A stretch of 50,060 nt of DNA. It comes from Caulobacter vibrioides OR37. GTDB taxonomy: Bacteria > Pseudomonadota > Alphaproteobacteria > Caulobacterales > Caulobacteraceae. Positions 8,454-16,974 of the stretch are shown here, one piece after another. The position numbers were made by a program, and so were the translations under genes. Below the pieces are notes generated by a model. The model was not told the origin of the DNA. It searched no databases and saw only the letters and a list, made by a program, of their open reading frames with translations. Each line of letters opens with the position of its first letter. Within the stretch, counting starts at the first letter, position 1. Location of the stretch: positions 1 to 50,060 of the forward strand of contig NZ_APMP01000033.1 of the NCBI RefSeq assembly GCF_000372645.1, read 5' to 3'.

Positions 8454-8532
8454 CCCCTTTTCAAAGGCGGGGTCGTCCCCGGAAGCGGCTTTCGCGCAAA
8501 GCAAAAGGCGCGAGGGTCGTCCCTCGCGCCTT
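8454..8532 (-). promoter_or_regulatory. Guanidine-II (mini-ykkC) riboswitch
   Basis: Read on the minus strand, two hairpins with the diagnostic ACGA loop precede sugE. P1 has 12-bp perfect arms (8532-8521 and 8516-8505) around ACGA (8520-8517). P2 has 5-bp arms CGGGG/CCCCG (8481-8477 and 8472-8468) around ACGA (8476-8473). A linker of 23 bases joins them. Twin ACGR tetraloop hairpins upstream of a SugE gene are the definition of the mini-ykkC/guanidine-II class. P2 ends 8 bases before the Shine-Dalgarno region (8459-8454), so control of translation is likely. Confidence 0.93.
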
Positions 8533-8569
8533 CGCTAGATAGGCCCGCCAGAGCGGCGGGACAACCGGA

Positions 8570-9319
8570 TTAGCGGCTGGTGGTGCTGTACAGGATCTGG
8601 GCGCGTTCGAAGTTCTTGCCGACCGAGCTCTCGTCCAGCTTCTTCAGGCGCATGTAGACGAGGCCCGCGTGGCCGCCGGCCCAGGCGTCGTCCCACGACA
8701 CGGTGAAGCGGCGGAAGTCGCTGCCGACCGTCTGGTCGTTGCGAATCAGGCGCAGCTGCGGGCTGTTTTCCCAGGTGGCCCAGTCGTGCAGGCCGTTGGC
8801 CAGTTCCTGAGCCTGGGCGGCGTCCTGCGAGTACTCGATCGTCACCGTGCAGACGTTCTTGTTCGAGCCCGGATTGTCCAGGGTGATGTTGTACGGCTTG
8901 CCCAGGTCGAAGACCCACTGGTCCTTCTTCTTCTTGAAGCCGTAGTCCTTGACCAGCTGGGCGAAGTCGCCGCCGTTGACCTGCGGCTTGCAGACCTTGT
9001 CCAGGACGTCGAGCAGACGCACCGTCACCGGATCGGTGGTCTTCGGGCCGCGGGTCGGGGCGACATAGGTCTCGGCCGGCGCGGCGCCCGCTTGCGGGGC
9101 GGCGGCGGGTTGAGCGGCGGCGTCGGCCGGAGCGCCGGGCGCGGGAGTCGCCGGAGCGGCGGGCGCCGTCTGAGCGGGAGCCGTTTGGGCCGGAGCCGGA
9201 GCGGCTTGGGCCGCCGGGGCGGGAGCCGGGGCGGGGGTCGGCGCCGGAGCGGCGGTTTGAGCAACGGCGGTGGTCGAGACCGCGCCGACGGCGATCAGGC
9301 TGGCGAGCGCAAGGCGCAT
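8570..9319 (-). CDS. Secreted protein of unknown function with Ala/Pro-rich linker
   Basis: Not recognised. Starting at ATG 9319 (GGGGATAA upstream) gives 249 residues with a clean signal peptide, MRLALASLIAVGAVSTTAVAQ, cut about residue 21. An ATG at 9418 would bury that signal 33 residues inside and is rejected. About 85 residues of Ala/Pro/Gln repeats follow, then a soluble domain of about 145 residues with two cysteines (DKVCKPQ and NKNVCTV) and a GFKKKKDQWVF stretch. It probably sits in the periplasm, with the linker spanning peptidoglycan or carrying the domain away from the membrane. It reads toward the riboswitch, whose P1 stem may also act as its terminator. Confidence 0.75.
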   Translation of the reverse strand: MRLALASLIAVGAVSTTAVAQTAAPAPTPAPAPAPAAQAAPAPAQTAPAQTAPAAPATPAPGAPADAAAQPAAAPQAGAAPAETYVAPTRGPKTTDPVTVRLLDVLDKVCKPQVNGGDFAQLVKDYGFKKKKDQWVFDLGKPYNITLDNPGSNKNVCTVTIEYSQDAAQAQELANGLHDWATWENSPQLRLIRNDQTVGSDFRRFTVSWDDAWAGGHAGLVYMRLKKLDESSVGKNFERAQILYSTTSR

Positions 9320-9476
9320 AGGCTGGTTATCCCCAACAAGACGAGAGGTCGGCATTAAAACCGACAAGGTGTCCCTCGCAACCCTTATGGCGACGGATTG
9401 CGGCGGAGATTGGGTCACAAGTGTAATTTTTATCGTCCGCGCCTACCGCGCCCGCGCTTTTGGGGCGAATAATGCG

Positions 9477-9830
9477 CTAATCGACCCCGGTCGCGCTCCA
9501 GACGCCCAGTTCGTTCCCGGACGGATCGGTGAAGTGGAACCGGCGGCCGCCGGGGAAGGCGAAGATCGGGGCGGTGATCACGCCGCCGGCCTTGACCACC
9601 TTGTCCAGCATGGCTTCCAGGTCGTGGGCGTACAGAATGACCAGCGGGCGGTCGGTCGAGCCGTCCTGGGGCTTGGCGAAACCGCCGTCGGCGCCCTGTC
9701 CCTCGAAGGCCGCATAGTCGGGGCCGTAATCGACGAAGCTCCAGCCGAACGCGGCCGCGTAGAACGCCTTGGTTCCGGGCAGGTCGCCGCCCGGCCATTC
9801 GATGTAGTCGATCTTGCCGTCCTCGCGCAT
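9477..9830 (-). CDS. VOC family (glyoxalase/bleomycin-resistance fold) protein
   Basis: A 117-residue single-module vicinal-oxygen-chelate protein. It shows the usual pattern: IDYIEWPGGDLPGTKAFYAAAFGW at the start, a metal-ligand-like region around FVDYGPDYAAF, the mid-strand PLVILYAHDLEAMLDKVVKAGG, and the end FHFTDPSGNELGVW with the usual Glu ligand. The ATG has an excellent ribosome site (GGAGGAGG). The closest relatives are uncharacterised stress or resistance proteins; the substrate cannot be read from sequence. It is the last gene of a minus-strand set with a methyltransferase and a desaturase. Confidence 0.88.
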   Translation of the reverse strand: MREDGKIDYIEWPGGDLPGTKAFYAAAFGWSFVDYGPDYAAFEGQGADGGFAKPQDGSTDRPLVILYAHDLEAMLDKVVKAGGVITAPIFAFPGGRRFHFTDPSGNELGVWSATGVD

Positions 9831-9873
9831 GGCCTCCTCCAGGAAATCGTTCTTTATTTGTTCTATTCCGCCA

Positions 9874-10533
9874 TCACGGCAGAGTCCAGACGCTGGTGCG
9901 CTTGACGGCCAGGTCCTCCAGTTCGCGCGTCGTCGGCACCTGGTACTCGGCTAGCTTTTCGAGGCCGTCCTTCGGGAAATAGGTGCGGCCCGGATCGCCG
10001 ATCAGCACGCGGGCGCCGGCCTCGCGGCCGCGCCGCAGCCAGGCCATCACGGCCTCGGCCATCGGCCGCTCGTAACAGATGTCGCCGGCCAGGAGGACGT
10101 CGGCCTGCGGCGGCGGGGCGTTCAGCAGGTTCTGGTCGGTGAAGTCGACCGCGACCGCGTTGGCCTCGGCGTTCAGCCCCACGGCGGCCTCGCAGAAGAC
10201 ATCGATGTCCGTGGCCAGCACCCGGCGCGCCCCGGCCTTCATCGCCGCGATGGCGACGATGCCCGAGCCCGTGGCGAAATCGACGACTCGCCGGCCGGCG
10301 ACGATATCGGGATGGTCGAGGACATAGCGCGCCAGGGCCTGGCCGCCCGCCCAGGCGAAGGCCCAGAACGGGGGCGGCAGGCCGATCTCTTCCAGCGCCT
10401 CCTCGGTCAGCCGCCAGATCGGCGTGACCTCGTCGGCCAGATGCAGCGAGAGCTCCGGCGTATGCGGCGGCGCCTGGAGGCGGGTGTTCTCGCGGATGAA
10501 GGCGCGGCGGCCGGGAAGGGTCTGGACGATCAT
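9874..10533 (-). CDS. ETFB-type (METTL20-like) lysine methyltransferase family
   Basis: A 219-residue class I SAM-dependent methyltransferase. The central motifs fit the METTL20/ETF-beta lysine methyltransferase family: PFWAFAWAGGQALARYVLDHP before motif I, VVDFATGSGIVAIAA as the SAM-binding motif I, LATDID as the acidic loop, LLAGDICYE in place of the motif-IV Asp/Asn region, and LIGDPGR near the end. In that family the target is a lysine near the recognition loop of electron-transfer flavoprotein beta. No etf genes lie in this window, so the target is an inference. It starts 24 bases after the desaturase gene. Confidence 0.8.
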   Translation of the reverse strand: MIVQTLPGRRAFIRENTRLQAPPHTPELSLHLADEVTPIWRLTEEALEEIGLPPPFWAFAWAGGQALARYVLDHPDIVAGRRVVDFATGSGIVAIAAMKAGARRVLATDIDVFCEAAVGLNAEANAVAVDFTDQNLLNAPPPQADVLLAGDICYERPMAEAVMAWLRRGREAGARVLIGDPGRTYFPKDGLEKLAEYQVPTTRELEDLAVKRTSVWTLP

Positions 10534-10557
10534 GACCGCCTTAGAGCACGGCGCTCG

Positions 10558-11529
10558 TCAGGCGGCGACCGCCGGTCGGCTCGTGGCCGCCTTCAGCACC
10601 GTCAGATAGCCCGGCGCGGTCAGCATCCGGTCGGTCAGGCCCTTCTTTTCCAGCAACCGGTGCGCCATCGGCAGGTTCCAGCACGGGGTATGCATGAACA
10701 TGTGGTGCTCGGCGTGGAAGTTGACGTGGTAGGGCGCGATCAGGGCGCGTTCGATCAGGTTGGCGCGCGTGGTGCGGGCGTGGCGGAACGGGTCGGGCTC
10801 GTCCTTGGCCACCAGGGCGTGCTCTGCAATGTTGCGCAGGCGCGTGACCAGCGGGAACCAGGTGGCCATCGGCACGATCCACAGCGCCAACCAGGCCCAC
10901 CACAGGCCCAGGGCGCTCAGAACGGCGAGGATGCCGAGGTTCCAGATCAGGAACGGTCCCTGCCGCGCGACCTCGCCGGCGAAGATCGCGCCCTTCGGCT
11001 GGTCGCCGGCCGCCTTCATCTTTCCGAACAGCGGGCCGAAGCGCTGCTTGAAGAACGTCTGGCCCGTCAGGTCGCGGATGATCTTGCGGCGCAGGGACGC
11101 CCGGGTGGTCGGGAACGGCGCCGACAGGATCAGGTCCGGGTCCTCGGCCTGTTGGGCGTACTTGTGGTGGGTCAGGTGATAGGGACGATACTTGGCCAGC
11201 GACGCGCCCGTCGGCGCCGCGCACAGCCATTCGCCCAGCCAGTCATTGACCTTGAGGTTCGGATGCAGGCCGCCGTGCGCGGCCTCGTGCATCAGGATGG
11301 CCAGGCCCAGCTGCCGCGCCCCGATCAGCATGACGGCGAGGACATAGGTCAGCGGATTGGGGAAGAGGACGAACATCGCTCCGGCGGCGATGATCACGGC
11401 CCAGGCGTGAACCACCATCGCGATCCCGCGCCAGGACGAGCGCGCGGAAATCCTCGCCCACTCGTCGACGGTGAACAGGTCCTGGGGTTTGACGCGCGCG
11501 GCGACGGCCATGGAACGATCATCGCACAT
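10558..11529 (-). CDS. Membrane fatty acid desaturase family protein
   Basis: An integral membrane di-iron enzyme that introduces a double bond or a related oxidation in an acyl or terpenoid chain. The three histidine boxes are present: HEAAHGG, HLTHH and HAEHHMFMH, spread between four hydrophobic segments. Length is 323 residues from ATG 11529; ATG 11511 (MAVAARVKPQ) is an equally good start, since neither has a strong ribosome site. It is the first gene of the minus-strand set with the methyltransferase and the VOC protein. It diverges from the LprI-like gene across about 50 bases. The natural substrate is unknown. Confidence 0.87.
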   Translation of the reverse strand: MCDDRSMAVAARVKPQDLFTVDEWARISARSSWRGIAMVVHAWAVIIAAGAMFVLFPNPLTYVLAVMLIGARQLGLAILMHEAAHGGLHPNLKVNDWLGEWLCAAPTGASLAKYRPYHLTHHKYAQQAEDPDLILSAPFPTTRASLRRKIIRDLTGQTFFKQRFGPLFGKMKAAGDQPKGAIFAGEVARQGPFLIWNLGILAVLSALGLWWAWLALWIVPMATWFPLVTRLRNIAEHALVAKDEPDPFRHARTTRANLIERALIAPYHVNFHAEHHMFMHTPCWNLPMAHRLLEKKGLTDRMLTAPGYLTVLKAATSRPAVAA

Positions 11530-11578
11530 TCAGCTTAGACCTGACAGCCTGACCCGACGTCATAGCCCGGAGCCGCCG

Positions 11579-11929
11579 ATGCGCCGTCTGATCCCCGCCC
11601 TCGTCCTCGCCGCGACCGGTTTTGGCGCCGCCCTGCCGGCCGCCGCCGCCAGCTTCGACTGCAACCGAGCCCGCGCGCCCGACGAGCGGGCGATCTGCGC
11701 CTACCGGCCGCTGAACGATCAGGACGTCCGCGTCGGCCAGCTGTACGACATCACCCGTCACCTCGTGCCGATGGGCGGGCGCGACGCCATCATGGACCAG
11801 CAGCGCGCCTGGCTGAGGTCGCGGGCGACCTGCGGCGCCAACCGGGCCTGCCTGGCCCGCAGCTACGACCAGCGGCTGGGCGAGCTGAACGCGGTGATGG
11901 AGCGCGTCTACCGCCAGGGGCCGTTCTAA
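11579..11929 (+). CDS. Secreted LprI-like (DUF1311) protein
   Basis: 116 residues from ATG 11579, which gives a proper signal peptide (MRRLIPALVLAATGFGAALPAAAAS). The mature part is about 95 residues with four cysteines (FDCNRA, AICAYR, ATCGAN, ACLARSY). It has the DUF1311/LprI signature: FDCNRARAPDERAIC near the start, an AWL--R--C middle and a YDQRLGELN end. Related proteins inhibit lysozyme or act as envelope stress factors, but a precise role is not shown. A longer reading from GTG 11471 would overlap the divergent desaturase promoter and is rejected. It converges on ubiA. Confidence 0.8.
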   Translation: MRRLIPALVLAATGFGAALPAAAASFDCNRARAPDERAICAYRPLNDQDVRVGQLYDITRHLVPMGGRDAIMDQQRAWLRSRATCGANRACLARSYDQRLGELNAVMERVYRQGPF

Positions 11930-11935
11930 TCTTGG

Positions 11936-12877
11936 TTAGAAGCTGACGCCAGGCTTCCAGAAGCCGGCGACCAGGCCGGCGAAGACCATCAGTCCGGCCA
12001 AGGCGTTTGACTTGAAGAGCTTCAGCGCCCCGGGGCCGTCGTCCAGCCGCACGGCGGCGGCCTGTCGCGACAGGTGCAGGGCGAAGGCGCCGGCCAGTGG
12101 CAGGAACAGCGGACCGATGTTCCCGACCCACGCCGCGGCGATCAGCAGCGCGAACGACGCGGCGTAGAAGCCCGCGACGCCCAGCCGGACGTGGCGGCCC
12201 AGGCGCCGGGTCGAGGACTTGATCCCAGCCAGGGCGTCGTCCTCGATATCCTGGATCGCGTAGATCGTGTCGTAGCCGAGGGTCCAGAAAATCCCCGAGG
12301 CGTAGAGCAGGGCGGCCGACCACGAGAGGTGGTGGGTGGCGGCGGCGTAGCCCAGCAGGGCGCCCCAGTTGAAGGTCAGGCCCAGCCAGGCCTGCGGCCA
12401 CCAGGTGATCCGCTTCATGAACGGGTAGCCGGCCACCAAGCCTAGCGACAGCACGCCCAGTCCGATCGCCACCCAGCCCAGGGTCAGCAAAATCATCAGG
12501 CTGACCAGGCTGCAGCCGACCAGGAACATCCAGGCCTGCTTTACGCTGATCTGCCCCGCCGGGATCGGCCGCATCGCCGTGCGCGCCACCTGGGCGTCGA
12601 AGTCGCGGTCGACGATGTCGTTGAAGGCGCAGCCCGCCGCCCGCATCAGGGCCGCGCCGACGAACACCGCCAACAGCAGCAGCGGGTCGGGCCAGCGGCC
12701 GCGCTCGGCGGCGGCCAGGGCGATCCCCTGCCAGCCCGGCAGCATCAGCAGCCAGATCCCCGCCGGACGGTCGAAGCGGCCCAGCTTCAGCCACGGACGA
12801 AGGCGTTCGGGCGCATGGCGGTCGACCCAGTTGCCGGCGACGGCGTCGGGCAGGATCGTGGTCGTCGAGGTGCTCAT
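11936..12877 (-). CDS. ubiA: 4-hydroxybenzoate polyprenyltransferase UbiA
   Basis: An inner-membrane prenyltransferase that joins a polyprenyl chain to 4-hydroxybenzoate, the first committed ring step in ubiquinone synthesis. It has 313 residues from ATG 12877. Both Mg-diphosphate motifs are present: NDIVDRDFD (NDxxDRxxD) and the second Asp-rich loop DIEDDALAGIKSS. Eight or nine hydrophobic helices and the RPIPAG segment fit the family. In-frame starts further upstream add about 100 non-conserved residues and overlap the next gene, so they are rejected. Its quinone product feeds the respiratory chain, including the oxidase encoded at 30-36 kb. Confidence 0.94.
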   Translation of the reverse strand: MSTSTTTILPDAVAGNWVDRHAPERLRPWLKLGRFDRPAGIWLLMLPGWQGIALAAAERGRWPDPLLLLAVFVGAALMRAAGCAFNDIVDRDFDAQVARTAMRPIPAGQISVKQAWMFLVGCSLVSLMILLTLGWVAIGLGVLSLGLVAGYPFMKRITWWPQAWLGLTFNWGALLGYAAATHHLSWSAALLYASGIFWTLGYDTIYAIQDIEDDALAGIKSSTRRLGRHVRLGVAGFYAASFALLIAAAWVGNIGPLFLPLAGAFALHLSRQAAAVRLDDGPGALKLFKSNALAGLMVFAGLVAGFWKPGVSF

Positions 12878-13019
12878 GGCCGCGAGGCATAACCCGCAAT
12901 CGCGCCGGGCGAAAAGATGGAATAGGAAACTTCGATCCCAACAAGAAAAAGGATCGATTGGATTTATTACCGGCTGTCGGCGAAGGTCTTCTCGCAAATC
13001 GTTCGCAGGAGAAGCCGAC

Positions 13020-13265
13020 ATGTCCGCCACCGCCTTTCGCCTGACCGGCTGGAGCCTGCTGCTGGCGGGCGTCGGCGCCGGGATCGTCCTGCCGCACCCG
13101 GCGACGACCGCGCTGTGGACCGCGTCGGCCAGGCTGTTCGCCCGGGCCGGCGATCGCGCGATGGTCGATCGCCTGACCTCGGCGACCAAGTTCGGTCCCC
13201 GCGTCCGACGCCGTCTCGCCGGCCGCCCGGCCTACCGCGTCGGCGGCGTCGCGGAAGCCTTCTGA
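13020..13265 (+). CDS. Small membrane-associated protein, unknown function
   Basis: An 81-residue protein I do not recognise. ATG 13020 has a good ribosome site (AGGAGA, 13008-13013). The N-terminal third holds one hydrophobic helix (LTGWSLLLAGVGAGIVLP) and the rest is basic and Arg-rich (RVRRRLAGRPAYR), suggesting a single-pass protein with a positive cytoplasmic tail. It diverges from ubiA across 142 bases that also hold an AT-rich stretch (12915-12970) likely to carry promoters. The ABC transporter gene follows after 48 bases. Codon usage matches the genome. Confidence 0.65.
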   Translation: MSATAFRLTGWSLLLAGVGAGIVLPHPATTALWTASARLFARAGDRAMVDRLTSATKFGPRVRRRLAGRPAYRVGGVAEAF

Positions 13266-13313
13266 GGCCTCCGCCCCTGGGATAAGGCGGGGAAAGGCCC
13301 TATCTCCCCCGCC

Positions 13314-15104
13314 ATGACCGACACTTTCGATGACGAGGACGAAACCGGCGCCCGCGCGCGCGCGCTGTCGAATCGCCAGGTGCTGGGTTTCATCGCCCGG
13401 TTCTGGCGACGCCGGCCGGTGCTGTTTGGCCTGGGCGTCGGCCTGACCCTGGTGGCGATCGGCTTCGACCTGGCCTTGCCGTGGGCGTCCGGACGGCTGG
13501 TCGACACCGTCGCCAACCGGGGCGCGCCCAGTGTCGCCTGGTCGGCCTGGATGGCCTTTGTCGGCGTCTATCTGGGCTTTTCCCTGGTGCGGAACCTGGC
13601 CATGCGGTTCTGGATCCCGCTGGCCGCCCGCAACATGGAAGAGATGACCAACGAGGGCTTCGCCAAGGTGCAGGCCTTCTCGTCGGACTGGCACGCCGAC
13701 AGCTTCGCCGGCGCGACCGTGCGCAAGCTGACCCGCGCCATGTGGGGCTATGACAGCGTCACCGACGCGGTGACGATCTGGCTGGGGCCGGGCGTCATCG
13801 TGCTGGTCGGTCTCTCGATCGCCATGCTGATCCGCCAGCCCGCGGCGGGCGTGATCTCGCTGGTCGTGGTGGTCGCCTATCTAGCCGTCAACTTGCTGGT
13901 CACCGAGCGCTATGTCCGGCCCAGCAACCTGCGGTCCAACGCCCTGGACTCCCGCATCGGCGGGGCCCTGGCCGACGCCGTCACCTCCAATCCCACCGTC
14001 AAGAGCTTCGGCGCCGAGCGGCGCGAGGCCGAGCGCCTGGCCAAGGTCACCGCCGCCTGGCGCGACGCGGTGATGGTAACCTGGAACCGCTTCACCGACG
14101 TCTGGCTGGGCCAGAACCTGCTGCTGGTGCTTCTGCAGGCGGGCCTGACCGGATCCATGGTCTGGGCGTGGGCGCACGGGACCGCCACGCCCGGCGACGT
14201 CGCCTTCGCCATCACCGCCTTCATGCTGATGAGCGGCTATCTGCGGAATCTGGGCGAGAACATCCGGATGCTGCAGAAGGGCCTGGACGACGCCGAGGAC
14301 GTCGCGGCCTGGAACCGGCTGGAGCCGCAGATCGCCGACGCCCCCGGCGCGCCGGACTTCAAGCCGGGTCCCGGCGCGATCGAATTCCGGGATGTGACCT
14401 TCCGCTACAAGGCCGCCGGCGCGCCGCTATACGACCGCTTCTCCCTGAAGATCGCGCCCGGCGAGCGCGTGGCGCTGGTGGGGCCGACGGGCTCGGGCAA
14501 GTCGACCTTCGTCAAGCTGGTCCAGCGCCTGCACGACCTGCAGGACGGCGCGATCCTGATCGACGGCCAGGACGTCTCGAAGGTGACCCAGGCGTCCTTG
14601 CGCCGCGCCATCGCGGTGGTGCCGCAGGATCCGGCCCTGTTCCACCGCTCGCTGCTGGAGAACATCGCCTACGGCAAGCCCGACGCCACCCGCGAGGAGG
14701 TCGAGGCGGCGGCCAGGAAGGCGCGCGCCCACGATTTCATCCTGAAGCTGCCCCAGGGCTACGACACCCTGGTCGGCGAGCGCGGCGTCAAGCTGTCGGG
14801 CGGCGAGCGCCAGCGCGTGGCCATCGCCCGCGCGTTCCTGGCGGACGCGCCGATCCTGGTGCTGGACGAGGCTACCTCATCGCTGGACGTCGAGACCGAG
14901 GGCCAGGTCCAGGCCGCCGCCGAGGCGCTGATGGAGGGGCGGACCACGATCGTCATCGCCCACCGCCTGTCGACCGTGCGCGGCGCCGACCGCATCCTGG
15001 TGTTCCAGAAGGGCCGCGTCGTCGAGGAAGGCCGCCATGCCGAGCTGAAGGCCAAGGGCGGGGTCTACGCCCGGCTCAACGCGATCAGCGAGGGCGTGGC
15101 GTAG
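13314..15104 (+). CDS. ABC exporter, fused permease and ATPase (ABCB type)
   Basis: A 596-residue half-transporter that would work as a homodimer. The first ~330 residues form the six-helix exporter domain. The ATPase domain follows, with Walker [10 protein letters not shown] at residues 390-398, a Q-loop (VVPQDP), the signature LSGGERQR from residue 494, Walker [13 protein letters not shown], and the switch His in VIAHRLSTV. Such proteins export lipids, peptides, heavy-metal conjugates or drugs; the substrate is not evident. The last 20 bases overlap the converging DUF4153 gene. Confidence 0.93.
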   Translation: MTDTFDDEDETGARARALSNRQVLGFIARFWRRRPVLFGLGVGLTLVAIGFDLALPWASGRLVDTVANRGAPSVAWSAWMAFVGVYLGFSLVRNLAMRFWIPLAARNMEEMTNEGFAKVQAFSSDWHADSFAGATVRKLTRAMWGYDSVTDAVTIWLGPGVIVLVGLSIAMLIRQPAAGVISLVVVVAYLAVNLLVTERYVRPSNLRSNALDSRIGGALADAVTSNPTVKSFGAERREAERLAKVTAAWRDAVMVTWNRFTDVWLGQNLLLVLLQAGLTGSMVWAWAHGTATPGDVAFAITAFMLMSGYLRNLGENIRMLQKGLDDAEDVAAWNRLEPQIADAPGAPDFKPGPGAIEFRDVTFRYKAAGAPLYDRFSLKIAPGERVALVGPTGSGKSTFVKLVQRLHDLQDGAILIDGQDVSKVTQASLRRAIAVVPQDPALFHRSLLENIAYGKPDATREEVEAAARKARAHDFILKLPQGYDTLVGERGVKLSGGERQRVAIARAFLADAPILVLDEATSSLDVETEGQVQAAAEALMEGRTTIVIAHRLSTVRGADRILVFQKGRVVEEGRHAELKAKGGVYARLNAISEGVA

Positions 15105-16872
15105 GCCGGATATCGGTCGGCAGCCAGACGCCCGCCCCCTTCGGCGCCGTGTTGGCGCAGCCTTCGCCGGCCGGAACCAGCGGCAGGCGCTGATCGCCGA
15201 TGAGGAGGTCGCGGCGAGGCGTCGGCGCGTCCAGGCGCGCGGCGCCGGCCTTCAGCGCCGCGTCGATATCGACGCCGGGGCAGGTCGAGGCGGCCTGGGC
15301 CACGCGACGCCAGCCGTGCTCGCCGGCCTTGAAAACGTCGAAGCCCGCCCCGCCGGCCAGCAGCACTTCGTCGACTCCATCGCCGTCGACATCGACCACC
15401 AGGGCCGCGCACTGCATCCCGGCGAAGGTGCAGCTGGAATCCGAGCTGTCGGCTGTCCAGTCCTGGGCCTTGAAGCTGTCGGGCAGGGCCTTGCCGACGG
15501 GATAGACCTTCATGTTGGCGAAGTCGGGACCGCGCTTGGCTGGCGCGAAGGTCTTTTCCTTCTGGGCGGCCGTGTCGGCGGCTCGCCGGGCGATCTCGGC
15601 CCGAGGGTTGGTCTTAAGGCGATCCAGCGCCTCGCGCCCATAGCGGCCGGCGTCGAAGCGCAAGAAGGCGTAGTCGAATCGGTCGGGCGCGATCTTGCCG
15701 GCGTTCAGGCGCTGGACCTGGCTGTTGACCGACAGCCGCGCCGGATCGCCGACCGGCGTGAACAAACCGATCAGCAGCAGCACCGCCGCCAGGGCCATGA
15801 CGAGGTTGGTCGGCTCCAGCGCCTTCATCCAGGCGCCGGGCCTCAGGGCGGCGACGCCATAGCCGATCGCGTAGCCCGCCGAGATGATCACGAAGGCGCC
15901 GGCATAGACCCGCTCGGGCGTCAGGCCGTACTGGTCGATCCGCAGATGGAGGGCGTAGGCGGCCAGGAGGGTGATCGGGATCAGCAGCAGGCCCGCGATC
16001 CGCGCCGACCAGCGCAGCACGGCGTGGCCGGGTTCGGTTCCGTCCTGATAGGCGGCGTTGACCAGGACGATCAGGTGGGCGGCGGCCGAGAGCAGCAGGG
16101 CGGTGGCGGCCTTGGTCTTCCACAACGGCGCCAAGCCCGTGAAGGGCAGGCTGGCCAGGAAGCCGGCGGCGATCAGGGTCATCAGCGGCAGCAGCCAAGC
16201 CAACAGGGTCAGGGCCACGCCGCGCACCCCGCGCACCAGGCCAGCGCGGACGTCGGTCAGCTGCACGGCGACGGCGAACATCACGCAGGTGGCCGGCATG
16301 AAGAACGCGGCCTCGCTGATCAGCTTCTGGATGGCGTCGATGCCGATCAGCTTGAACAGCGCGCCGCCCAGGGCCAGCAGCAGCCAGAACACGCCGGTGA
16401 AGGCCAGCGAGAGGGCCAACTGCGCGCCGTGCGTCCAGGCCAGGTCGAAATAGTCCGCATAGGGGGCGACGGGCTTGCCGACCGCCTCCGCCGGTTGGAC
16501 CAGATGATGGGCGATGAACAGCAGCGCCGCCACGGCGGGGAACACGGCTGGCGACAGGGCGCCGGCGCCGACCGCGCCGGGCTGCTGACCGGTCCAGGCG
16601 GCGTGGATGGCGAGGATGGCCGCCAGCGTGGCGGCCGCGGCGGTCCAGACCAGGAGGGGCGCGCGGCGCATGGCCGACAGCCCCGCCAGAGGGATCAGCG
16701 GAACGGTCAGGGCGCAGACCAGCAGCGGGCCGAACAGCAGAGGCGCGGTCGCCGGCCAGGTCTTGGCGTCGTCGGCCCGGTGCAACAGGAAGAGAACGAT
16801 CCCTTGAACCAGGCCGATGGCCAGTCGGGCGACGGCGGCGGTTCGCGTCTGCTTGGCCTCGGCGGCGTCCAT
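15085..16872 (-). CDS. DUF4153 multi-pass membrane protein
   Basis: 595 residues from ATG 16872. The first ~390 residues hold about ten hydrophobic helices typical of DUF4153 proteins. The C-terminal ~190 residues are soluble and include VVDVDGDGVDEVLLAGG, a calcium-binding FG-GAP/VCBS-like strand-loop, and cysteines in SSDSSCTFAGMQC and GEGCAN. The function of DUF4153 is unknown, and the added C-terminal module is probably periplasmic. A much longer in-frame reading upstream (to 17919) lies antisense to the carboxypeptidase gene and is rejected. The stop overlaps the end of the ABC exporter by 20 bases, and the start diverges from the carboxypeptidase. Confidence 0.85.
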   Translation of the reverse strand: MDAAEAKQTRTAAVARLAIGLVQGIVLFLLHRADDAKTWPATAPLLFGPLLVCALTVPLIPLAGLSAMRRAPLLVWTAAAATLAAILAIHAAWTGQQPGAVGAGALSPAVFPAVAALLFIAHHLVQPAEAVGKPVAPYADYFDLAWTHGAQLALSLAFTGVFWLLLALGGALFKLIGIDAIQKLISEAAFFMPATCVMFAVAVQLTDVRAGLVRGVRGVALTLLAWLLPLMTLIAAGFLASLPFTGLAPLWKTKAATALLLSAAAHLIVLVNAAYQDGTEPGHAVLRWSARIAGLLLIPITLLAAYALHLRIDQYGLTPERVYAGAFVIISAGYAIGYGVAALRPGAWMKALEPTNLVMALAAVLLLIGLFTPVGDPARLSVNSQVQRLNAGKIAPDRFDYAFLRFDAGRYGREALDRLKTNPRAEIARRAADTAAQKEKTFAPAKRGPDFANMKVYPVGKALPDSFKAQDWTADSSDSSCTFAGMQCAALVVDVDGDGVDEVLLAGGAGFDVFKAGEHGWRRVAQAASTCPGVDIDAALKAGAARLDAPTPRRDLLIGDQRLPLVPAGEGCANTAPKGAGVWLPTDIRPTPRPR

Positions 16873-16974
16873 GTCCAGCGTCTCCCCTTGTTGGCCCGAC
16901 AGCAGCACGCTCACACGCGGTTGTGAAGCGCGGCCGGGCGCCTTAGCAATTTCGACCTCAGTCGAGGGGTGAAC

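Noticed and set aside
8448..8504. Longer SugE reading from ATG 8504
   Set aside because: It would code through P2 and the linker of the riboswitch, adds residues absent in the family, and GTG 8447 has the proper ribosome site.
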